Source: an uncultured Campylobacter sp. (GTDB lineage: Bacteria; Campylobacterota; Campylobacteria; Campylobacterales; Campylobacteraceae). From it: 9,150 bases of DNA. Shown here one piece after another: positions 1 to 5,834 of this stretch. The position numbers and the translations under genes are program-made. The number at the start of each line of letters is the position of its first letter. Positions within the stretch are counted from its first letter, which is position 1. The notes below the pieces were generated by a model. It was not told the DNA's origin. It ran no database searches and saw nothing but the letters and a program-made list of their open reading frames with translations. The stretch lies in the NCBI GenBank assembly GCA_905373295.1, contig CAJPSJ010000067.1, positions 1 to 9,150 on the forward strand. Reading direction: 5' to 3'.

Positions 1-1356
1 CGCCGCGATATGAATACGCTAGAGACTTTAGTCGCGGATCAGGGATACGCCTATGTGCGCATCGTGCCTAAGACTAAGCAGGACAAAGAAGCTCGCACGG
101 TCGCTATCACGTATCAAGTCATCCCTGAGGATAAAGTCTATATTAGAAACGTAACGATCTCGGGTAACGATAAGACCGAGGATAAGGTCATTCGCCGCGA
201 GATGTATCTGACCGAGGGAAATTTATATAGCAAAACCGACTACAACGATTCGTTAAATTCTTTAAAACGCACGGGGTATTTCGATGAGGTGGAGATTAAA
301 GAAAACCGCGTTTCTAACGATCAGATCGATCTTGAAGTCGCAGTTAAAGAAGCTCCTACGGGCTCTATCACGGGTGGTATTGGATATGGCAGCGAGGACG
401 GAATTTTACTTAGCGGTGGTATCAGCGATCGTAATGTATTTGGCACCGGTCTTCACGGCGCATTCTCGGTCGAAAAGAGCGACGATCAGCTAAGCGGACG
501 CTTGAGCTTAACCAATCCTAGAGTATTTGATTCTGAGTATAGCTTGGGCGGATCGATCTTTGCCAACGACTATGACTGGGACGATTACGATGAGAAATCT
601 TACGGATTTTCAATCACGGGCGGTCGCAAGATCGGGCGCAATACCGATGTAAGCCTTACATATTATCTAGAAAAAAGCGAGATTAAGGGCTTAAACGAAT
701 ATTACGCCAAAGCGGGCTATCTGGATGGCAAGAATTTAAAAAGCTCGATTATCCCGTCTATCACATACAACAGCACCGATGATTATTACTTGCCAAGAAG
801 CGGTATGATCGCAAGTGCTAGTTTAGAATACGCGGGTCTTGGCGGCGATATGGACTACACCAAGGCGCGAGGATCGTTTAACTACTACTTTGGCTTGCGA
901 GATTATATCGATCACGACATTATCTTTAGATACAAAGCTGCAACGGGCTATATGTGGGAAGGTAATAAAAAGATCCCGATCAACGAAAAGCTATTCCTAG
1001 GCGGAATGAAAAGCATTAGAGGCTACGAAGGTCGCAGTATCCCGAAAAAAGAGATTTGCTTAAATGCAAATAATTGCCGCTATATCGAAACAGGCGGCAT
1101 GCAGAGCTTCAATAACTCCTTTGAGCTAAGCTTTCCGGTGGTCGATAGGCTTAAAATGCGCTTTGTAACGTTTTTTGACTACGGAATGATCGGCGATCAT
1201 GACTGGAATGAAGAGGAGCGCTACAGCACGGGTGCTGGTATCGAGTGGATGACGCCGATGGGGCCTTTGCAGTTATACTTCGTCAAGCCGCTTAATAAAA
1301 AACCGCACGACGACACAAATAGCTTCGAATTTAGTATCGGCGCTAGATTTAATTAA
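1..1356 (+). CDS. bamA: Outer-membrane protein assembly factor BamA, C-terminal part (5' end outside window)
   Basis: BamA is the Omp85-family core of the BAM complex, which folds and inserts beta-barrel proteins into the outer membrane. The frame is open from base 1, so this is the last 451 residues of a protein usually above 700 aa; the ATG at 10 is internal. Counting from base 1, residues 1-45 are the tail of the penultimate POTRA domain. Residues 46-120 are the final POTRA (VYIRNVTISGN, RREMYLTEG, LKRTGYFDEVEI), closely matching the E. coli POTRA5 pattern. The barrel follows, opening with GSITGGIGYGSEDG. The conserved L6 motif is IRGYEG (residues 339-342 for IRGY). Cys353 and Cys359 lie shortly after it in the same loop, recalling the C690-C700 pair of E. 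coli BamA. The C-terminal strand ends FEFSIGARFN, so the usual final aromatic residue is followed by one extra Asn. Identification is secure. Confidence 0.96.
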   Translation, partial: RRDMNTLETLVADQGYAYVRIVPKTKQDKEARTVAITYQVIPEDKVYIRNVTISGNDKTEDKVIRREMYLTEGNLYSKTDYNDSLNSLKRTGYFDEVEIKENRVSNDQIDLEVAVKEAPTGSITGGIGYGSEDGILLSGGISDRNVFGTGLHGAFSVEKSDDQLSGRLSLTNPRVFDSEYSLGGSIFANDYDWDDYDEKSYGFSITGGRKIGRNTDVSLTYYLEKSEIKGLNEYYAKAGYLDGKNLKSSIIPSITYNSTDDYYLPRSGMIASASLEYAGLGGDMDYTKARGSFNYYFGLRDYIDHDIIFRYKAATGYMWEGNKKIPINEKLFLGGMKSIRGYEGRSIPKKEICLNANNCRYIETGGMQSFNNSFELSFPVVDRLKMRFVTFFDYGMIGDHDWNEEERYSTGAGIEWMTPMGPLQLYFVKPLNKKPHDDTNSFEFSIGARFN

Positions 1357-1379
1357 GCGCGACGACTTGCGAACGCTGT

Positions 1380-1407
1380 GGCGTGCGTAGAATTTCTACC
1401 GCACGCC
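1380..1407 (+). terminator. Hairpin after bamA, probable transcription terminator
   Basis: GGCGTGCG (1380-1387) pairs perfectly with CGCACGCC (1400-1407). The helix continues inward with TAGA/TCTA around a three-base loop, with a single bulged C at 1399, giving about 12 base pairs. It starts 23 bases after the bamA stop codon. The downstream sequence is TTAAAATTT rather than a clean T-run, so it may be a weak intrinsic terminator or a 3'-end stabilising structure. The stem itself is clear; the function is inferred from position. Confidence 0.55.
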
Positions 1408-1776
1408 TTAAAATTTAGTAACGCTGCAATTTTGACTTTTCTTGTCGCGCTAATTTGCAACCGAATTATTGTAGGCGGGTTGAGCTAAATTTCAATTGGA
1501 ATTCCGCTCGGCTTAGGATGAAATTTAAACGCATAGCTTACTTGGGACTTTTTAAAGTTTTAGTTATCAAGATAGTTTAAAATTCCATTCGTATGGCAAA
1601 ATTTTAAGTACAAGAGTTCTAAAAAAATCAATGCAAGCAATTAGCATAATTTAAAGAAATTCTAATATTGAAATTTTAAAGATTACGATCTAGACGATAA
1701 ACGCCGCTTTGTTGTGCGCGGAATTTCACTGAATAGGATCTAGCGCGCCACTGAATTTTAAAGCTCATAAATTTTG

Positions 1777-1799
1777 AGATTCTAAAATTGCTAGAATTT
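1777..1799. other. Small AT-rich hairpin in the bamA-peptidase gap
   Basis: ATTCTA (1779-1784) and TAGAAT (1792-1797) form an inverted repeat with a seven-base loop, extended by one wobble pair and one A-T pair. The stem is weak and AT-rich and could be chance in such DNA. No function can be assigned. Confidence 0.25.
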
Positions 1800-1881
1800 A
1801 AAATCTGAAATTCGCCTCGTAAATCGCTAAACATTTGCGTTAAATTTTACCTCGCTTTACCGATAATTTAAGTTAAGCTTG

Positions 1882-1887
1882 TAAAAT
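1882..1887 (+). promoter_or_regulatory. Possible -10 element for the M23 peptidase gene
   Basis: TAAAAT lies 31 bases before the ATG, within AT-rich DNA (TTTAAGTTAAGCTTG upstream). Campylobacter sigma-70 promoters need little more than a -10 box preceded by AT-rich DNA, so this is a plausible promoter. Similar words are common in this gap, so the call is weak. Confidence 0.28.
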
Positions 1888-1918
1888 CGCGCTCTAAAAT
1901 CATATCAAAGGCTCTTTT

Positions 1919-3298
1919 ATGCGTAGAAATGGCAATGGAACGAAGCTTAAAATTTTAATATTTCTTATTATAATATGCGCTTTGGTTTATGGAATCTTTA
2001 GAATTTTTACCTCGCCTAAATTTGAAAAAAATCCTCCGCAAATTGCGCTGGAAAATGAAATTTATTGGAATTTAACCTCGCCTTTAAAGATTAAAATTTC
2101 AGACGATACCGGCATTAAGCTCGTTCGCGTTAACTTAAATGACGGAGCCAGCACGATACCGCTACTAAATGAGGAGCTGAACGTTCCGCAAACGACGCTA
2201 GAGCTTGCCGTGCAATTTCCTAAAAATTTGATGCTTAATAAAGATAAAAACTACAAGCTTGAGGTTTTTGCAAACGACATTAGCTCGTGGAATTTTGCGC
2301 AAGGAAATAAGAGCGTAAAAACGGCAAATATAATAATAGATGACAAAAAGCCCGTCATAAATATCATCAATCAATCCTATAAAATCACCAAAGGCGGTAG
2401 CGCCGTGGTTGTATTTTCGGCAAAAGACGAGCGCCTAAGCGAAGTTTATGTCAAAACTAATTATGGCAAAATTTTTAAAGCGATTCCTTTCGTAAAAGAG
2501 GGCTATTACGCGTCTCTCGTAGCGTGGCCTGCGAATTTAGAGGAATTTCGCGCAGAAGCGGTCGCCACCGATCGTGCAGGCAACGAAAGCATTTCGCAGA
2601 TCAAATACTTTTATCAAGACAAAAAATATAAAGTCTCTACTATCAAGCTAAATCCGGGTTTTATTAACGGCAAAGTAAGCGATCTGGCTAGCCAATATGC
2701 GCAGAATTTTAACTCGATGAGCGATTTGGAGAAATTTAAATTCGTAAACGAAACTCTGCGTAAGAAAAACGGAGATGATCTGCACGCTGCTACTAGCGCG
2801 GTGCACGAGGATAGAATAAATGGATTTGAGCTAAAGCCTTTTTATCCGCTTGCTAAAGGCGCAGCGGTAGCAAGCTTTGCCGATCATCGGATATTTTTTA
2901 TGAACGACGAACAAGTAAGCGAGTCATGGCATATGGGACTCGATCTAGCAAGCGTCGCAAACGCCGATATCAAAGAAAGCAACTACGGCAAGGTAGTTTT
3001 TGCGCAGGAAAACGGAATTTTCGGATTAAATTTAGGAATTTACTACGGCTTTGGATTATACGGCATATACGGACACTGCTCGGCGACGCAGTTAAGTGTG
3101 GGCAGCGATGTAAAGCCGGGCGACATTCTAGCACAGACGGGCTCAAGCGGCTTTGCTTTCGGGGATCATCTGCATTTTGGCATCGTAGTTCAGGGTGTGG
3201 ACGTAAGACCCGAGGAGTGGATGGATCCTAAGTGGATGAAAGATAACATTACCGACGTCTTAGAATCGTCCAAAAAAGTAATAGAAAAAGGTAAGTAA
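1919..3298 (+). CDS. Membrane-anchored M23 (LytM-type) peptidoglycan peptidase
   Basis: This 459-aa protein is a predicted zinc metallopeptidase that cuts peptidoglycan peptide cross-links or stems in the periplasm. Residues 10-29 are one hydrophobic segment after a basic N-terminus (MRRNGNGTK), so it is probably a signal anchor or uncleaved signal. Residues about 40-250 are beta-rich, with DDTGIKLVRV and ATDRAGNES patterns suggesting Ig-like domains. The C-terminal LytM domain (about 330-430) has all key residues: H338 and D342 in HMGLD, H386 in YGHCS, and H417/H419 in DHLHFG. By analogy with LytM, H338, D342 and H419 bind zinc, and H386 and H417 are catalytic. It should therefore be active. 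The ATG is preceded by AAAGG (1907-1911) at good spacing. It corresponds in position to C. jejuni Cj0131. Related epsilonproteobacterial M23 enzymes shape helical cells, but that role here is inference. Confidence 0.92.
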   Translation: MRRNGNGTKLKILIFLIIICALVYGIFRIFTSPKFEKNPPQIALENEIYWNLTSPLKIKISDDTGIKLVRVNLNDGASTIPLLNEELNVPQTTLELAVQFPKNLMLNKDKNYKLEVFANDISSWNFAQGNKSVKTANIIIDDKKPVINIINQSYKITKGGSAVVVFSAKDERLSEVYVKTNYGKIFKAIPFVKEGYYASLVAWPANLEEFRAEAVATDRAGNESISQIKYFYQDKKYKVSTIKLNPGFINGKVSDLASQYAQNFNSMSDLEKFKFVNETLRKKNGDDLHAATSAVHEDRINGFELKPFYPLAKGAAVASFADHRIFFMNDEQVSESWHMGLDLASVANADIKESNYGKVVFAQENGIFGLNLGIYYGFGLYGIYGHCSATQLSVGSDVKPGDILAQTGSSGFAFGDHLHFGIVVQGVDVRPEEWMDPKWMKDNITDVLESSKKVIEKGK

Positions 3299-3314
3299 AT
3301 TTTAAAATTTTCGA

Positions 3315-3320
3315 TATAAT
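3315..3320 (+). promoter_or_regulatory. Promoter -10 box for lpxC and the genes downstream
   Basis: A perfect TATAAT follows an AT-rich run (TTTTAAAATTTTCGA), the usual form of a Campylobacter sigma-70 promoter. It begins 17 bases after the peptidase stop codon. Transcription would be expected to start near 3326-3328, giving a leader of about 22 bases before the lpxC ATG at 3349. An ATG at 3319 overlaps this box and would lie upstream of the transcript, which argues against it as the lpxC start. Confidence 0.65.
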
Positions 3321-3338
3321 GCGCGGGTTAATGAAAAC

Positions 3339-3342
3339 GAGG
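3339..3342 (+). promoter_or_regulatory. Ribosome-binding site fixing the lpxC start
   Basis: GAGG lies six bases before the ATG at 3349. The upstream in-frame ATGs at 3319 and 3331 have no comparable site, so this motif decides the start. Confidence 0.7.
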
Positions 3343-3348
3343 ATAGAA

Positions 3349-4233
3349 ATGAGACAGACAACGATAGCTAAGAAAGTCCATAACGTCGGCATCGGGCTGC
3401 ATAAAGGTGAGCCGATAAGGCTTACTTTGGAGCCTCTTGAAGCCGGCAGCGGAATCGTATTTTATAGAAGCGATCTTGGTATTAGTTTTAAAGCCGAGCC
3501 GAAAAACGTCATAAATACGCAAATGGCGACCGTCGTAGGCAACGAAAAGGGCTATATATCGACGATCGAGCATCTAATGAGCGCCATCAACGGCTACGGT
3601 ATCGATAATATCCGCATCATCGTCGATGCTAACGAAATTCCGGTGATGGACGGCAGCTCCGCGAGCTTTTGTATGCTTTTGGACGAAGCTGGCGTAAAGG
3701 AGCTCGACGCAAATAAAAAAGCTCTCATCATCAAGCGAGCGGTGGAGGTTCGAGAGGGCGATAAGCTCGTACGGCTAAGTCCTAGCAAGAGCCCAAAATT
3801 TGACTATACGATTAAATTTAGCCATCCGCTCATAGGCACTCAGCACTATGTTTTTGAATTTAGCAAGAAATCCTACGTCAAAGAAATTTCGCGAGCGCGC
3901 ACGTTTGGATTTTTGAAAGACGTGCAGGCGCTACGCTCCATAGGGCTGGCTCTAGGCGGCAGTTTAGAAAACGCCGTCGTAATCGATGAGAATAAAATTT
4001 TAAATCCAGAGGGTTTACGTTTTGAAAACGAGTTCGTCCGCCATAAAATTTTAGACGCAATCGGCGATCTTGCACTCGTAGGCGCTCCGATTTTGGGCGA
4101 TTACACGGCGTTTGCGGGGAGTCATGATCTAAATCATAAATTAACTTTAGCGGTTTTAGCAGACGCTAAAAATTTCGAGCTCGCTGACCTTACCGCCGAG
4201 ATCGCACGCGAATACCAAACAGTCTTCGCCTAA
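3349..4233 (+). CDS. lpxC: UDP-3-O-acyl-N-acetylglucosamine deacetylase LpxC
   Basis: LpxC is the zinc-dependent cytosolic deacetylase that performs the first committed step of lipid A synthesis. The frame is open from 3319, but the ATG at 3349 is preferred: it has GAGG six bases upstream, sits behind the TATAAT box, and yields 294 aa starting MRQTTIAKKVHNVGIGLHKG, a typical LpxC N-terminus. Visible signatures are TIEHLMSA (E74, H75; H75 a zinc ligand), DGSSASF (101-107), RARTFGF (182-188), and RHKILDAIGDLAL with zinc ligands H232 and D236. H259 in GSHDLNHKL matches the catalytic histidine of E. coli LpxC. All expected active-site residues are present and the length is normal. It appears to be the first gene of the run leading to infB. 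The next gene lies in the same frame immediately after the TAA stop. Confidence 0.96.
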   Translation: MRQTTIAKKVHNVGIGLHKGEPIRLTLEPLEAGSGIVFYRSDLGISFKAEPKNVINTQMATVVGNEKGYISTIEHLMSAINGYGIDNIRIIVDANEIPVMDGSSASFCMLLDEAGVKELDANKKALIIKRAVEVREGDKLVRLSPSKSPKFDYTIKFSHPLIGTQHYVFEFSKKSYVKEISRARTFGFLKDVQALRSIGLALGGSLENAVVIDENKILNPEGLRFENEFVRHKILDAIGDLALVGAPILGDYTAFAGSHDLNHKLTLAVLADAKNFELADLTAEIAREYQTVFA

Positions 4234-4242
4234 GGCCGAAAA

Positions 4243-4695
4243 ATCAAAGAAGTTGAAATTTTAATTGCCGCTCTCAGCGCGCCATGCCTGATCGGCGTGT
4301 ATGAAAACGGCGCTAAGATAGCGGAATTTGCAAGCGCCGAAGGCGAAAAAGCCGATAAATTTCTGATCTGTAAATTTAGCGAAATTCTAAAAACTTATAA
4401 AATCAAAGAGCTCATCTACGCAAACACTCCCGGCGGCTTCATGGGTATGAAGGTGAGCTACGTGATCTTGCGCACGCTTAGCATCGCTCTTGATGTGCCT
4501 CTGCGCGCGATCAGCGGCTTTGAGCTAAGCGGCTTCGGACCGATCAGAGCAAATAAAAACTTCAGCTACGTTTATGAATGCGGCGAAATTAGGATGAAAA
4601 AATGCGCCCCCGCCGCGCTATCTTTGCCGCAGGATTTATCGGTTTTAAATAAAAGCGATGATATACTTCCAAATTACATCATAGAAGCGGTTTAG
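4243..4695 (+). CDS. tsaB: Short TsaB-like protein of tRNA t6A biosynthesis; start codon uncertain
   Basis: TsaB is the ASKHA-fold partner of TsaD in making N6-threonylcarbamoyladenosine at tRNA position 37. The family core is visible: ANTPGGFMGMKVSYVILRTL followed by SIALDVPLRAISGFE corresponds to the TsaB pattern GPGSFTGLRIG...KGLALALGIPLVGVSSLE. The only canonical start is GTG 4297, but the frame upstream encodes EILIAALSAPCLIGVYENG. That is the expected first beta-hairpin, and a GTG start would remove most of it. Upstream in-frame codons include ATC 4243 (AAGG seven bases before, giving MKEVEILIAALS, 150 aa) and ATT 4258 (AAAGAAG before). I chose 4243 tentatively. At about 150 aa it lacks the C-terminal half of the 230-aa E. 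coli protein; short versions appear normal in Campylobacter. It lies nine bases after lpxC in the same frame, and eight bases before thrB. Confidence 0.8.
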   Translation: MKEVEILIAALSAPCLIGVYENGAKIAEFASAEGEKADKFLICKFSEILKTYKIKELIYANTPGGFMGMKVSYVILRTLSIALDVPLRAISGFELSGFGPIRANKNFSYVYECGEIRMKKCAPAALSLPQDLSVLNKSDDILPNYIIEAV

Positions 4696-4700
4696 GAGAG
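4694..4700 (+). promoter_or_regulatory. Strong ribosome-binding site for thrB (TTG start)
   Basis: AGGAGAG begins inside the tsaB stop codon region and lies three bases before TTG 4704 (AGGAG core at five bases). Its strength and spacing support the non-ATG start of thrB and suggest translational coupling to tsaB. Confidence 0.75.
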
Positions 4701-4703
4701 AGC

Positions 4704-5585
4704 TTGATTATAAGAATTCCTGCGACGAGCGCAAATTTAGGCCCCGGTTTCGACGCGCTCGGCCTTAGCCTAGGGCTATTTAACGAAGTAGAGATTACCG
4801 AGCAGAAGTTTTTTTGCGTATCGCTTAGCGGCGAGGGCAGCGATAGGGCGTGGCTTAAGAAGGGCAACGCTTTTTTGAATATTTTCAATGAAATTTACAA
4901 AAAACTAAGCGGCGGGCAAGAGTTAAATTTTAAATTCGCCTTTCACAACAACATCCCGTTTTCGCGCGGGCTGGGCAGCAGCTCAGCCGTGATCGTAGGC
5001 GCTATCGCAAGCGCTTATAAAATTTGCGGTTTTGAGATCGATCGCGCTAAAATTTTAAATACGGCGCTAGAATATGAAAACCACCCCGATAATATCGCGC
5101 CTGCAACGCTCGGCGGCTTTGTCAGCAGCGTCGTGGATGGCAAGACGGTTCGCACGCAAAAATGCGAAATTTCGCAAGATCTGCAAGCCGTCGTCGTTAT
5201 CCCCGATACGCCGATGCCTACGAATGAATCTCGCGGCAAGCTGCCTAAGAGCTTTTCGATCAAAGATTGCGTTAGCAATCTCTCGCATGCGGCGTTTCTG
5301 ACCGCTTGCTTTATGCGGCGCGACTACGACAGCTTGCGCTACGCCTGTATCGATAAGATGCACGAGCAGATGCGCATGGGCGTGCTTCCGCAGCTTTTTG
5401 GGGTGCGCGAGATCGCCTATGATAACGGTGCGCTTATGAGCTCGCTCTCCGGCAGCGGCTCAAGCTTTTTAAATTTAGCCTACAGAGCCGACGCCGCAAA
5501 GCTTAAAGCCTGCCTTAGCGAAAATTTTAAAAACTTCCGCGTCGAAGTTTTAGAGATCGACAACGGCGGCTTTAATATTGACTAA
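4704..5585 (+). CDS. thrB: Homoserine kinase, GHMP family
   Basis: ThrB phosphorylates homoserine to O-phosphohomoserine with ATP, the penultimate step to threonine, in the cytosol. The 293-aa product has all three GHMP motifs. Motif 1 is IPATSANLGPGFDALGLSL at the N-terminus. The ATP-binding loop is IPFSRGLGSSSAV (GLGSSS at 89-94). The C-terminal motif is SLSGSGSS (247-254). ENHPDNIAPATLGG (125-138) is characteristic of homoserine kinases and separates it from other GHMP enzymes such as mevalonate or IspE kinases. The TTG start is set by AGGAGAG at 4694 and by the conserved N-terminal strand, which no downstream start would keep. Length is normal. Its position between tsaB and ylxR matches my memory of C. 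jejuni (Cj0134). Confidence 0.95.
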   Translation: MIIRIPATSANLGPGFDALGLSLGLFNEVEITEQKFFCVSLSGEGSDRAWLKKGNAFLNIFNEIYKKLSGGQELNFKFAFHNNIPFSRGLGSSSAVIVGAIASAYKICGFEIDRAKILNTALEYENHPDNIAPATLGGFVSSVVDGKTVRTQKCEISQDLQAVVVIPDTPMPTNESRGKLPKSFSIKDCVSNLSHAAFLTACFMRRDYDSLRYACIDKMHEQMRMGVLPQLFGVREIAYDNGALMSSLSGSGSSFLNLAYRADAAKLKACLSENFKNFRVEVLEIDNGGFNID

Positions 5586-5597
5586 GAAAAATAAAGA

Positions 5598-5603
5598 TAT
5601 AAT
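5598..5603 (+). promoter_or_regulatory. TATAAT box three bases before the ylxR start; possible internal promoter
   Basis: A perfect TATAAT follows the A-rich stretch AAGAAAAATAAAGA in the 21-base thrB-ylxR spacer. If active, transcription would start near 5609-5611, inside or just after the ATG at 5607. Such a transcript would be leaderless or would serve mainly infB. It could be chance in an AT-rich spacer, but the match is exact and resembles the lpxC promoter. Confidence 0.45.
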
Positions 5604-5606
5604 CGC

Positions 5607-5834
5607 ATGAGCGAACCGATTAGGATGTGCGTTATTTGCAAGGGGCGCTTCGCCAAGCGCGAACTCCACGCCTTTTTGCAAAATTTTAAAAATATAAGCT
5701 CAAACAGACAATTTTATATTTGCGACGGTTGCATAAATCAAAAAGAGAAAATTTCAAAATATCTATCTAAATTTGCGTCTAGCGCAGATTTGGGACATAT
5801 CAAGGAGAGGGTTTTAAATGGGTGTTCTGATTAA
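5607..5834 (+). CDS. ylxR: YlxR/DUF448 family nucleic-acid-binding protein
   Basis: YlxR proteins are small RNA-binding proteins commonly encoded beside nusA and infB; in Bacillus subtilis the family member RnpM is reported to modulate RNase P. This 75-aa product begins [20 protein letters not shown], matching the family opening R-x-C-x-x-C-x-x-R...KREL. A later segment reads RQFYICDGC, like the usual GR-x-x-Y-x-C. Four cysteines form two CxxC pairs (C8/C11 and C39/C42). It is slightly shorter than the typical length of about 90 aa. The start is uncertain: ATG 5607 has no clear ribosome-binding site and sits three bases after a TATAAT box, while Met7 (ATG 5625) follows TTAGG with almost no spacing. 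The 3' end overlaps infB by 17 bases, suggesting translational coupling. Assignment rests on both motif and neighbourhood. Confidence 0.82.
   Translation: MSEPIRMCVICKGRFAKRELHAFLQNFKNISSNRQFYICDGCINQKEKISKYLSKFASSADLGHIKERVLNGCSD
5802..5810 (+). promoter_or_regulatory. Ribosome-binding site of infB, inside ylxR
   Basis: AAGGAGAGG, an almost perfect anti-Shine-Dalgarno complement, lies seven bases before ATG 5818 and within the ylxR coding sequence. It supports the infB start and strong initiation. Confidence 0.75.

Larger units (their letters stand above)
1357..1918. other. Gene-free AT-rich intergenic region, 562 bp
   Basis: No frame here gives a credible protein: stops are frequent in all frames and I recognise no family motif. 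The stretch is AT-rich, with repeated AAATTT-type words (for example near 1411, 1487, 1600, 1672 and 1769). It holds a strong hairpin right after bamA (1380-1407) and a weaker one at 1777-1799, and GATCTAG occurs twice, near 1687 and 1737. The 3' end must carry the ribosome-binding site, and perhaps the promoter, of the peptidase gene. From memory, C. jejuni has tyrA at this point; I see no trace of it here. Confidence 0.7.

Noticed and set aside
3319..3348. A ten-residue N-terminal extension of LpxC from ATG 3319
   Set aside because: The ATG overlaps the TATAAT box, has no ribosome-binding site, and extends the protein beyond the normal LpxC start.
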